Shown in pieces: positions 1 through 9,782 of a DNA stretch of 64,000 bases. The notes beneath the pieces are model-generated. The model did no database searches. It worked only from the letters and a program-made list of their open reading frames with translations, and was not told the origin of the DNA. This DNA comes from Climacium dendroides (taxonomy: Eukaryota; Streptophyta; Bryopsida; Hypnales; Climaciaceae): positions 17,794,001 through 17,858,000 of the forward strand of contig OX467082.1 of assembly GCA_950106755.1 (NCBI GenBank), given 5' to 3'. The translations under genes and the position numbers were made by a program. Numbering within the stretch: the stretch's first letter is position 1; the number at the start of each line of letters is the position of its first letter.

Positions 1-735
1 ATTGCATAGATTGCAAGATATATATGCATTTAAATTGAACAAAACAAGTTTTTTTTTGTACATTACATTAATAGACTAGATTATTTGACTTTGAACCTTC
101 TTAACTTAATTTTTTGCACTACAAAGTTTTGAGGTTTAAATCTTTATGGTGGGGAATTGAATTGAGATTCCACCATAAAAATCTAAAAATCTAAAAAAAC
201 TTAATTTTCATTCTCAGAAAAATTGGTAAGTAGAAGTAGGTATGAGATAGAAGGAAAATCTAAATTACTAATATCTTTAAGATGGAATTAAAATGCATTA
301 ATCCCAATGGTGGGATCATTCTAGAAAGAAAAATAAACCATGTGGAATTTGTTTTTTTGAAAGATTATAAAAATGCATTTAGAAATTAATTTTACAAGTC
401 ATTTTTTTAAGAATATGCTTAGATTGCCCAAAAAACAAGATTGTCAATAACTTTCACATCACTAATCCAAATGATATGAATAAAAGCTTTCCATATAGAC
501 AAAAATATAATCTATGACAAAAAAAATTTAATTTTTTTTGTTGTCTAATCTCCTTTTTTTTGAGCTAATTTAGGCATAACTTTTGTTCTCAGGCACCAAT
601 TGGAAAAATTGTATTCCCACGAAGATAATTAGTTTGTCTACTTTACAAGAATTTAAAAAAAAAAAATTGAGACCATAGGTACCTGTCCAAAATTCAATTT
701 GTCCTTTGAAAGGACAATGGTCCTTTAGGGGTTAA
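1..735 (+). mobile_element. TTAA-flanked MITE, copy A (left end outside window)
   Basis: The right end (718-735) reads TGGTCCTTTAGGGGTTAA, the exact terminal inverted repeat of the complete copy at 48940-49875. The interior is alignable with that copy over its whole length, for example the 'gcattaatcccaatggtg' stretch near 296 versus 49391. No ORF is present. The TTAA target plus CCC-starting termini is the pattern of the piggyBac superfamily, so this is probably a non-autonomous piggyBac-like element cut by the window edge. Confidence 0.7.
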
Positions 736-860
736 ACACATGTATGAATTAAATTTAAATTTAGCCTTTTAACCCAACAATGTTGTTATGAACACTACAT
801 GTCTAATGAACGACTAAGAATCCTTCTATAAAAGATAGAAGTGCAGGTGTTCATCCTTGG

Positions 861-975
861 AATTTTGTGTGACAAGGCAAGGGAAGGTGTGACAAGGCAA
901 GACATTTTGTGTGACAAGGCAAGACAAGGCAAGGGACATTTTGTGTGACAAGGCAAGACAAGGCAAGGGAAGGTG
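861..975. repeat. short tandem repeat, gtgacaaggcaag units
   Basis: Three to four imperfect copies of a roughly 34-bp unit built from 'ttttgtgtgacaaggcaag' and 'acaaggcaaggg'. It lies in the 283 bp between two inverted MITE copies. The rest of 736-1018 shows no gene. Confidence 0.75.
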
Positions 976-1018
976 CATAGAAGTTTGACCTCCAATGAGT
1001 GTTATTGGGTTACTTTGA

Positions 1019-1895
1019 TTAACCCCTAAAGCCCTATTATTCCCTTGGGGACAAAATGGATTTTAGGTAGGCTTCTATTGTCTCTATTGTCATCGTGACT
1101 TCTTAAAAAAATTTGAAGATAAGAAAATACATTAGCTTTTTGGAAATATAATTTTTAAAATTTCAATTAGTACCTGAAAGCAAAAGTTATTTTCAAATTT
1201 TGTTTCTCATAGAAAATATTCTTATCTTCATGGAAAGACTTTGATTCATTCTATTTGGACTAGTGATGACAAAGCTATGGAGCATCTTGTTTTGGGGGCA
1301 ATCTAAGTTTTTTCTTGAAAAAAATTACCTAATTTGGGATTCATTTTTTAATGCAATTTTGACAATTTTTCAAAAATATTTGTTTGATAGGGTCAAGTTC
1401 ACTTGCTAGAACAATCTCACTGTTGGGATTATTGTATTTCAATTCCTTCTTAGAGCTACTAAGAATTTTGTTTTCATTCAATCTTGAACCTATTTCTACA
1501 TAATAAATAAATAATATTTTAAAGAATAAAAATCAAGACAATGTGTTTTCTTTGATTTGTTTTCCTAGACTTTCAACTCAATTCTTCAACATGTATATTT
1601 TTTTAATTTAACATTTAACATTTATAGTGCAAAACTTTTAAACTAAGTAGATTCAAAGCCTTAAAATCTAGGTAGGCAAGATGCAAAAAACAATTTTTTT
1701 CACTTCAAATACAAATATCTTGCAATTCATAGGGGCAAAGTTTTTGAAATTTCTTCTATATATTCTAAGACTAGTCTAGTATGAGATCCTATAGTTAGAT
1801 ATGTGAAAAAAATTCTATATCTTTTTATACCATGTAACAAAGTGACAATTTTAAGTGGAATTTGATGAAAAAGGCCTTGTATCTTTAGATGATAA
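1019..1895 (-). mobile_element. TTAA-flanked MITE, copy B (inverted)
   Basis: Begins TTAACCCCTAAAGCCC at 1019 and aligns, reverse-complemented, with the element at 48940-49875, including the segment that reads 'gagatcctatagttag' on + near 1790. The far end is decayed (ggccttgtatctttagatgataa versus ggccttggtcctttaggggttaa). Together with copy A it makes a large inverted arrangement around 736-1018. Confidence 0.65.
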
Positions 1896-1896
1896 G

Positions 1897-2010
1897 CAGG
1901 GTTGTCGTGGACGTGCATCCGCGGCGAAATCACGTCCGAAATTGGACATCTGCATGTCCGGACGCTGTGGATTTGAAATTGGACATCTGCATGTCCGGAT
2001 GCTGTGAGTT
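1897..2010 (+). mobile_element. hAT-like left terminus (GTCCG family)
   Basis: CAGGGTTGTCGTGGACG at 1897 aligns with the proven left end of the element at 29877 (CAGGGTTCTCTCGAACGTACG), including the following cgaaatc.cgtcc. block. The stretch ggacatctgcatgtccgga is then repeated twice. The matching right end could not be assigned. The next 8 bases do not recur after any CCCTG end in the window. Confidence 0.5.
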
Positions 2011-2278
2011 TTGGCGCTTCAGAAATTTTTACGTGCTATACACTTGAAATTGCGAATAAAAAATCACACAATGAAGATTTCTTCAATATCACTTGGGACA
2101 AAATCCCCCCAAAATGATAGTTTGATTAATTTTTTCAAGATAAATTGGCAAGCTTGTACTACTAAGAAATGCTCCGAGAAACTAATAAATCTTAGCTATT
2201 AATCTCTCTAAATCATAAGCATTTGAGCACCAAGTTCTATAAATGTTCTTGATTCAAATCCTTTCTAAATTTGAATGC

Positions 2279-2764
2279 CTAGGGGTGGTAATCACTATCT
2301 CCTTTCACCTCTGCCCCGCTACTGTACTCTCTTGATTGGAATCCATCATCTTCATCACTCATGGTGTTGTCTTCATTTTCTGATGAAAGTGTTTGATTTC
2401 CCCCTCTTTTCTCTTGTACTGTTGAAGATACACAAGCTTTTTTAGGCTTGCCCATCATTTGCTCCTTCTTCGCTTTCATCAAGGTTTTCCCTACACATTC
2501 ACGGAGGCAATCAACTGCTTTTCCTTTCTCAAGGGAAGTACTGGAATAGGTGGATGCTTATCAAGGTTTTTTTTTTTCTACATTTACTTTCCTCGTTGGA
2601 GAGATAGCAAACAACTCCATTACTCGTTTGTTCTTTGCTTTAGAAGGTTCTTCCATCATTGCCATCCCTGTCTTTCTCCCTTCTTCGGTGAATGCCTCTA
2701 TAGCATTTGAAGATTCTAGTGCGTGAAGCAATAGTAGCACATCCGACATGGCAATGATTTCCAA
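2279..2764 (-). pseudogene. unrecognised minus-strand coding relic with acidic tail
   Basis: Two open stretches (2764-2561 and 2482-2279), about 67 codons each, lie downstream of a GTCCG-rich segment at 2800-3045 in the same arrangement as the ORFs of the hAT-like element. The first contains EAFTEEGRKTGMAMMEE. The second ends in a Ser/Glu/Asp-rich tail with MSDEDDGFQSRE. They are separated by a frame change and by stops. I recognise no family. It may be the remains of a third accessory ORF of the GTCCG family, or chance coding in an AG-rich strand. Confidence 0.3.
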
Positions 2765-2799
2765 ATGGAAGAGTGAAAGTGAGAAAATCTAAGTTGGCC

Positions 2800-3045
2800 G
2801 TCTGCCAATATACTCGTCCGCTCCCAGACCTAGAAGAGGCCCAGGACCGGATCTGTCTTAGACCACGCGGATGTGACCCGAGCCGGCGAACGGGCGGACA
2901 GAGCTGCCCCATCCGTTGCCGAAGCGGATGGGCGGACAAAGCTACCCCGTCCGCCGTCGAAGTAGACAGGCAGACGGCGGACGACCCAATTGCGCCCGCC
3001 CACCCCGTCCGCCCAGTCCACCCCCTACTATTTAGGCGTCCATGT
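2800..3045 (-). promoter_or_regulatory. GTCCG-rich, GC-rich segment
   Basis: About 60% GC in AT-rich surroundings, with many CCGTCCG/CGGACGG words on both strands. The same kind of segment sits upstream of the ORFs at 30487, 34645, 36023 and 56582, so it is probably a promoter or subterminal region of the GTCCG hAT-like family. Open frames across it on both strands are composition artefacts. Confidence 0.4.
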
Positions 3046-3225
3046 TTTTTTCATATTGACATATTTCGTAAGCCACGAGACATAGGATTCTTCTCAAGTT
3101 GCCTTTACTTACTGTCAGATTTTTTTGGTCAATTAAAGTTTCAGCATCCTATGCTTTTGCCATTAACCCAAAAAATAAAAAATAGACAAGTTATAATCAG
3201 ATTTTAAATAAGCATTTAGAGATCT

Positions 3226-3715
3226 TTAAAGTTTACGATGAGTTGTGCTTGAGGTGTGCTTGAGGTGTGCTTGAGGTGACCTAAGGCACACCTCAAGTAC
3301 AATCCAACTTTTTTGTACTTTTTTTAGTAATTGGTCTAGAATGAAGAAATGAAATTTAGAATTTGGTGAGTTGTGCGTGAGGTGTGCTTGAGGTGACCTC
3401 AAGCACACCTCAAGCACAATCCAACTATTTTTTTTAATTTTTTTTAATAGTTGGTCTAAAATGATGAAAAAAAACTTAGAATTTGATGAGTTGTGCTTAA
3501 GGTGTGCTTGAGGCCACCTAAGGCATACCTCAAGTACAATCCAACTTTTTTGTATTTTTTTTAGTAATTGGTCTAAAATGAAGAAATGAAATTTAGAATT
3601 TGGTGAGTTGTGCTTGAGGTGTGCTTGAGGTGACCTCAAGCACAATCCAACTTTTTTGTACTTTTTTTAGTAATTGGTCTAGAATGAAGAAATGAAATTT
3701 AGAATTTGGTGAGTC
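3226..3715. repeat. about 4 copies of a 105-128-bp tandem repeat with internal palindromes
   Basis: Anchors 'gagttgtg' recur near 3239, 3368, 3488 and 3605, with a degenerate fifth near 3711. Each unit carries a long inverted repeat: arms 'cttgaggtgtgcttgaggt' and its complement meet with almost no loop (clearest at 3377-3417). The rest is AT-rich 'ttagtaattggtctagaatgaag'. The minus-strand frame across it is repeat-encoded and is not annotated. Confidence 0.85.
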
Positions 3716-3830
3716 GTATTATTTAGGTATAAGATCCTACAAATAGATGTGCAAAAAAAACATATTTTTAAATTCTTTTACTCTTTACTATAGAAATGTG
3801 TTCAACGGTGTTCGGGAATTTGGCTATATG
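3716..3830 (-). mobile_element. fragment of the TTAA MITE left end
   Basis: 'ataagatcctacaaatagatgtgcaaaa' followed by 'ctctttactatagaaatg' matches, inverted, the left part of the element at 48940 and the similar fragment at 49918-50142. No terminal repeat is preserved. Confidence 0.45.
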
Positions 3831-5060
3831 AGGTTTAAAGGGTACTTGTCCTAGAAAACTATGAATATGAATTTCAAATGACCACAAATTGTGCTTGCAA
3901 CATTCATGCCATATTGCCATTATGTCAATTTCACTCCCTCATAAAGTATAGCAATATGATTTTTTCAATGTATTTGGTAAACTTTCGATGTAATGCCCAC
4001 AAAATGTAAATCATATTAACACTATATTAACACTTGAAAGTTGAAACAAATGGGAACCCATTGTTTTTTTGTTTTTTTGAACAAATCATTGCATTAAATT
4101 GGGAACCCATTGCATTACAAACTATGTTGGATGTTTCTTGCAAAGAATTAGATCAAACTTTATATATTCTAAGCCGTCACTCATGTTCTTCATAATTTCA
4201 TAATTTGGCTCATACAATTTATTTTTCACTCATTTTATGATTGAATATTTCCCGTCCTCCAACCCACCCCATTGCAAGGCAGAGTTCGGTGGTTTAGGGG
4301 TCTCACGGAGTCACCATCCTCATTAGGCTCATTAGTGTGCATAAATTCTAGGTTACAACTATGAACCGTTTACATTGTCCTACAATTTGTAACCTAATAG
4401 TATGAAAACAAATTAAAAGCGTAAAGCAATGAGAGTCTTTGCTTACACTTTGAACTCAATGTTTCATCATAGAAAATTCATTAATTCAAAGCCCTTCCTT
4501 CAAAGATTGAGAACTTCAAAGCCCTTAGTCAATAAAAATGAAATCAAAGAAGGTAAAGAAGGTTCAAAGTTAGAAAGATTATTAAATATAGTAGAGAAAC
4601 ATGCGAAAATGGACACAAGAATGCAATTCACTTTATATGCAAATATGTTGCAGTCTATCAAAGTGAAAGGCATACCGAGATTCTTGCACACATTGTCATC
4701 CTCATGTTATTGAAGATGTCAAAGATTGTTCAAATTTAACAATTATTAAAAAACAAATAAAGGTTACAATGAATGATTTAGGGACTTTCTAATTTAAAAA
4801 AAAACAAGGTTATACTTGGAGCAACTTGAAGCAACATACTTATAAGTTCTAAAAGTAAAAACGTATCCAACGAAGAGATCCCTTTACAATTTTTTTTTTT
4901 TTTTTTTTTTGAAGAAATGGTGAACCTTACAAGGGTTTAGGAGGTTTGATTCAAAGGCCCCAAGAGCCATGTTCTAGGGTTTTGGTGGAATTCATAAAAG
5001 GTTTGAATTTAGGGTTGGAGCTTGTAAGATTAAGAATTCTATTGTGAACTTTGCCAAACA
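3831..5060. other. AT-rich interval, no gene assigned
   Basis: Contains one 95-codon frame (4429-4713, +) with a basic, Lys-rich middle (NKNEIKEGKEGSKLERLL) that I do not recognise and consider weakly supported. A 22-base T run lies near 4890. No terminal repeats or domain signatures were seen. Confidence 0.4.
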
Positions 5061-5174
5061 TTGACGTCTGGAGACTTCAGTGTAGACAATACTTTAACAC
5101 AATTGGACCACTTCCAGGACTTGATGAATTCAGTTCATATAGTAATGAAACAATTATTAGCAATTAGGAATCCT

Positions 5175-5505
5175 AAGAGTAGGATTCCTAACGCCGTCCA
5201 CTCGTTCGTCCGCCGTCTGCCTGCCCGTTCGCCGTCTGCTCACCCATCCGCCGCGCGGTCGGAGCGTTCGTCCGCTGCAGCCGTCCGCAGTTCATTGGGG
5301 CCGTGCGATTGGACACCCCGGGACATATTGGCCATCTGATCTGGTAGTCCGCCCGTCCGCCCGTCGGATTCAGACAGTGACGTCCGAATCGGCGGACGGT
5401 ATAAACAGGGGCGCGGATGGCCCATTCTGCACAATTGTTTCCCTTGCGGAGTGGGCTGATCTAGCGCCAATTGGTATTTGTAAGCCCCTTCCGACTTGGA
5501 GTGTG
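5175..5505 (+). promoter_or_regulatory. GTCCG-rich promoter with TATA box and conserved leader
   Basis: A GTCCG-rich block is followed by TATAAAC at 5400 and a leader (cacaattgtttccctt, gcggagtgggctgatctagcg, gtaagccccttccgacttgg). The same order occurs at 34466-34562, where the leader runs into the ORF at 34645. Here no ORF follows, so this is an orphan promoter of an internally deleted hAT-like element. Confidence 0.6.
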
Positions 5506-6300
5506 AAATTTAAGGAAGTTGAGAAGAAGCCTTGGGTCTATTTTTTTTATTATTAGGCATTGAAATGCCCAATTCCTCCAAAACAAAAAGACCTACATGA
5601 AGCCTATTGAATGAAAAGGGAAAAAAATCACTCTAAAAATGCCGGACAAAAATAAGGCTCTACATATTTTTGCCAAAATGCTTCCAAAACCTCATTTCAT
5701 TTCTCATATAATCATATAGAGCCAAAATATACAAAATTTGCATACATAAATTATCTATTCCAAATAGCATACATTAAGTTCGCCTCCTTTTATTCAAACC
5801 CCTAGAATAAAGCCTAAGAGTAGACTCTAGACCTTCATTTACCTCCTAAGTGGTTTTGGGTGTCTTGTAATACATATGTACAATGGCAATTGCAGTATAC
5901 AAAGCTTTGCATGTGAATGATTTACATTTCAATTTTTTTTTAATATTTTGTTGGAATGTTTAATGAAGTCTTCTATTGAGATACGTACTTCTTGGTTGCA
6001 TTCAACATGTATGTAATTTTGTAGTAATATATGTATTTTTGTAAAACTATAAAATTGAGTATGTTTGGTGGCCTCTCATTTCTACAACGAGCATTACACC
6101 ATTTTTTTAAAATCATGAGGAAATCAACGGGTTTTCCACCTTCAATTTTGTAGTTTACATATTTGGTCAATACTTCATGTAATTTGAAGAATACATGGCA
6201 CGTAGGAATTGCACTTGAAACTACTTAGGGGTTAAAAAAGGCCACATAACCATTTGTCGGAGAACCAAAAAAAAAACCCTACTTGAAAATCTTCAATCGT
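5506..6300. other. AT-rich interval without gene
   Basis: No coding frame or domain is supported. 'cttaggggttaa' at 6226-6237 resembles the right end of the TTAA MITE family, but no matching body was identified. Confidence 0.4.
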
Positions 6301-6837
6301 CCGAATTGCACTGGATGTGGTGGACGGCTTGGCCCGTCCGCTTCATTGAACGGTTGAAATGAAGCGGGCGATCTAGAAACCGCCCCCTCTGGACCGTCCG
6401 ATCACGCGGACGGCTGTTCGTCCGCCCGATCGGACGGGCCACAGGGGGCGGACAGCCACCCCGTCCACCCGATCGGACGGCCTTTGTCTGACCGGGCGGA
6501 CCGGATAGTTCTATCCAAAATATAGATGAATACTAGAAAATTTAGTAACATTATTTTCTCGTATATTGCCACTTCAGCAGTTCTCCAAAAATTGAAAAAA
6601 TCCCCCTGGTTTGGTCCCTACACTGCCGTTTACCCCATTTTCGGCCCGATCGGACGACCCCACAACGACCCACCTTCCCGTCCGCTTCCCTGTCCACCCG
6701 GTCCGCCTCCCCGTCCGCCTTCCCGTCTGCCCATCCACTGGACGGGGACAGTCCGAACGTCCTATGTCGGCGGACGTTCGGGAACCGGCGGACGCGGACG
6801 CTGGACATCCGAACGTCCGGACGTCCATGTAACCCTG
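6300..6837 (-). mobile_element. hAT-like right terminus with GTCCG blocks, inserted in gypsy gag
   Basis: Two GTCCG-rich blocks end in ccggacgtccatgtaaccctg at 6837, matching the right end of the complete element at 36605 (gtccgtgcaaccctg). Directly to the right, gag coding of a gypsy element begins in mid-domain, so the hAT-like element interrupts it. The adjacent 8 bases are CCAAACAT. The same word occurs at 5054-5061, which may mark a decayed left junction (see findings). Confidence 0.55.
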
Positions 6838-7156
6838 CCAAACATTGAACGAAGCAATAAGTCAAGCTGTGAAGTGCGGCAATTGACTATTCCAACGGCG
6901 TCAAGATCGACGTTCTTGGACCGCACCAACTTCACAAACATTTTCTTCGGTCAAGGCAACACATATTACAAACATATCTTCTCAAGGACCAGAAGATATG
7001 CAGATTGATGTAGTAAAAGTTGGGCCAGTTACTGCACAAGAAAAGAAACGACGACTTGATAAAGGCTTATGCCTATATTGTGGAGACTTTGGCCACAAGG
7101 CAATCAATTGCCATAAGAAGCATAAATCAAGGTCCTTCAAAACCAAGAGTGTATAA
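6838..7156 (+). pseudogene. Ty3/gypsy gag, C-terminal part with zinc knuckle
   Basis: Frame starting Q-T-L-N-E-A-I-S-Q-A-V-K. It contains one internal TGA (from CGA, Arg) and ends at a TAA. The CCHC knuckle CLYCGDFGHKAINC (C-x2-C-x4-H-x4-C) is encoded at 7070-7111, followed by a Lys/Arg-rich tail. In the family, Gag packages the element RNA and the knuckle binds nucleic acid. The N-terminal two thirds and the 5' LTR are missing, being cut off by the hAT-like terminus at 6837. It lies just upstream of the protease and RT on the same strand. Confidence 0.8.
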
Positions 7157-7194
7157 ATATCAGAAAATGAAGATGCTCAACCACAATAGGGACC

Positions 7195-8571
7195 GTGCGG
7201 CTTGAACCTTTTATTGAACAAACAAACTCAGATCCTCATCTTTCTACTCAATCTTCCCACTACTTTCTTATACCCTTACGCTTGAGACACAAGAAGAAGT
7301 TGCGAATTCAAGCCCTTCTAGATTCTGGAGCTTCAGCTTGTTTCGTAGACAAAGAATTTGCAAAACGCCGCAAGATTCCTCTAGTCAAGAAATCAACTCC
7401 AGTACATGTAAAAGCTATCGATGGTTGAACTTTATCTTCAGGAGATGTCACACATGAAACCAACCCGGTGGAAGTTTCAGTTGCAAGACATACAAGTACA
7501 ATCACATTCAATGTGATTAGCACTCCGTCCAAGCTTGTAATATTAGGACTATCATGGTTGGAAAAATATAATCTGGTTATAGACTGGAAGACGCGAAACC
7601 TATCATTTTTATCCGCTGCCTGTACATTGAAATCTTCTCTAGTACATTCCACTAGTAAGCCCGTACTTGTTGGAGCTAAAGCTTTCTTGAAAGCAGCAAA
7701 GGAAGGCAACTCTTATGTTATTTATGCAACTCTGATATGCGAAAAGAGCAATGCCTCTTCAAGCATTCTAGTTCAGTACAAAGAATTTGGCGACGTATTT
7801 GAAAAGAAGAATGCCGATATTTTGCCAGAGCACCGACCATATGATTGTGCCATCAATTTGGAAGACGGAACCCAACCACCATTTGGCCCAATCTACAATC
7901 TGTTGTAGAATGAACTTTTGGCATTGAGGGAGTATATCAATGAAAATTTGGCAAAAAATTTCATTCGACATTCAGAATCTCCAGCAGGAGCACTAGTACT
8001 CTTTGTAAAGAAGAAAGACGGTTCTTTACGAACACTACAAGAGAAACATGTCCTAAATGACAGAAATCAGCCCCTCCTAAATGATAGAAATTTGACAAGT
8101 TTCTGTCAATTAGGACACAAAACTGTCCGAAATGACAGAAAATTGTCCTAATTGACAAAAATTTGTCAATTTTCAGTCAATTAGGAGGGGCTGATTTCTG
8201 TCATTTAGGACCAATTTCTGTCATTTCGGACATGTTTTCTTGTAGCGGAATGTATGTAAACTATTGTGGTTTGAACAAAATAACAGTGAAGAATCAATAT
8301 CTGTTGCCGTTGATATCTGGACTTCTCGATTAACTTGGCCAAGCCAAAATCTATATCAAGATTGATCTTCGTGGAGCTTACAATTTGGTACGTATCAAAG
8401 CCGGAGACGAATGGAAGACAACATTTCGAACAAGATACGGACATTTTGAAAATAATGTTATGCCATTTGGTCTTATGAATGCACCAGCTATCTTTCAGCA
8501 CTTAATGAATGATGTTTTTCGTGAATTTTTAGACCGGTTTGTTGTATGTTATCTTAACGACATTCTGATCT
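7195..8571 (+). pseudogene. Ty3/gypsy pol: protease and reverse transcriptase (broken)
   Basis: Retropepsin motif LLDSGASACFVD is at 7313-7350, followed by the linker with VILGLSWLEKYN. RT begins near 7970 with [13 protein letters not shown], is interrupted by a MITE at 8033-8247, and resumes with [19 protein letters not shown] and [14 protein letters not shown]. It stops at the active-site block YLNDILIYS, where element C begins. The catalytic YxDD is YLND here, so an essential Asp is Asn. Stops are TGA at 7426, TAG at 7906 and TAA near 8332, all explicable as C-to-T changes. RNase H and most of the integrase are absent. The wording of the RT resembles Sushi-type chromoviruses. Confidence 0.9.
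8033..8247. mobile_element. 215-bp CACTA-type MITE inside RT
   Basis: Starts CACTACAAGAGAAACATGTCC and ends GGACATGTTTTCTTGTAGCG (expected TAGTG, one transition). It is flanked by the 3-bp duplication GAA (8030-8032 and 8248-8250). Removing the insert restores the RT reading DGSLR-(x)-YVNYCGLNK. The interior is a nested hairpin of complementary 'cctaaatgacagaaat' words and encodes nothing. Confidence 0.9.
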
Positions 8572-9782
8572 ATTCGCAGCACAGGGTAAGTGAAATTCCC
8601 TATTATACTCACAAAAACCTCTTTAAAGCATAATAAAGTGACTCTAAAGATCGAACCCAAGAGACTCTGTGAAGTGTTTCGTGTTACTAGGTGATTTGAG
8701 GAAAGTTTCCCAATTCCATTATTCTTCTTTATTCCTTTCTCACCCTTTTTCCCAAATACCGGATGATTTCCTGATTCTCCTATAAACTAATCCGGTCCAG
8801 ACTAACACTGATCCGAATCGAACTTGATCGACAACCTACAAGAACCAACCCGGAATTCGCACTTCCGACCGGATCTCGAACTACTTTAATTGAGGACTTT
8901 CTTTCCTCAACTTCTATTCCGGTTCTGTTTAACCTCTATCGGCACCTCAGAGGAATCTGTCACTTATTTTCAGAGAGGTAGACACTCCTCTCTTCCCGAT
9001 TTTTATAGTGATGGAAAGTTCACTAAGCCAATCTATTCTCCTATCCTAACAGGATCCGGTTTGATCTTTCACAGCAAACTGGAAGTAATCTCAACCTGTA
9101 GGTCACACAAAGATCCCCCGTACAACCCTCACTTACTACAACGACCTTACTACCTTTTTCAATTCGTGCAAAACTAAGGTGGCTATAAGTGCGTCTGCCC
9201 GTACCATCACAATCTAACGTTCTTCCGTTTACTTCTTCAGATGGTGAGACCTCTCAAGTGTTCAGAGGCTAATCCAGACATTCCATCTAGCAGCTCTAGC
9301 ACAATTTGAGGATCCTTTCTCTTACTGCCTAGCCTAGCACTGGTTATCTCACCCGGAATTATAAACTTTAAACCTACTGAGGTGTCTTGACTCACTCCCA
9401 ACACTTACAACCTATTCATATGCACCTGCAATCACAAGAAGACAACAAGGGGAGAAGATCCTCTCACACTCTGCTCATCTATACTCAATCTCTCCCTCCC
9501 TTATCCGGCCAATCTTTGGGAAGACAAGGAAAACAATAGACAATACACAAGAGACAACATATGCAAGAAGGAAAAAACTCCCAATCTCAGTCTTGAGACT
9601 TGAATTATATACAGAATTTTACAAAAAGGTCTCCCCGGAAATCCGGCACTGATCCGGCCGAGATTTTCGAATCTGAATTTTTCCTAACTTTCCGGTACGA
9701 GGTTCGGTCTAATAAAATTTCCTACTCTCTAATTTCTAACTACCTATCTCTCCTGAGGGGGTCCACCACTATCTGGAGTAGC

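Noticed and set aside
3226..3645. 139-codon minus frame with repeated LRSPQAHLKHN-type units
   Set aside because: Tandem DNA repeat lacking stops by chance. No start context or homologue.
6526..7008. 160-codon + strand frame and overlapping minus frames
   Set aside because: They run through GTCCG-rich DNA where both strands stay open by composition (Pro/Arg/Gly-rich products), then cross a proven element border into gag in the wrong frame.
8640..8680. ctctaaagatcgaaccc resembling a tRNA B box, possible SINE
   Set aside because: No A box at the right distance, no cloverleaf and no poly-A tail. The words belong to the conserved end of element C.
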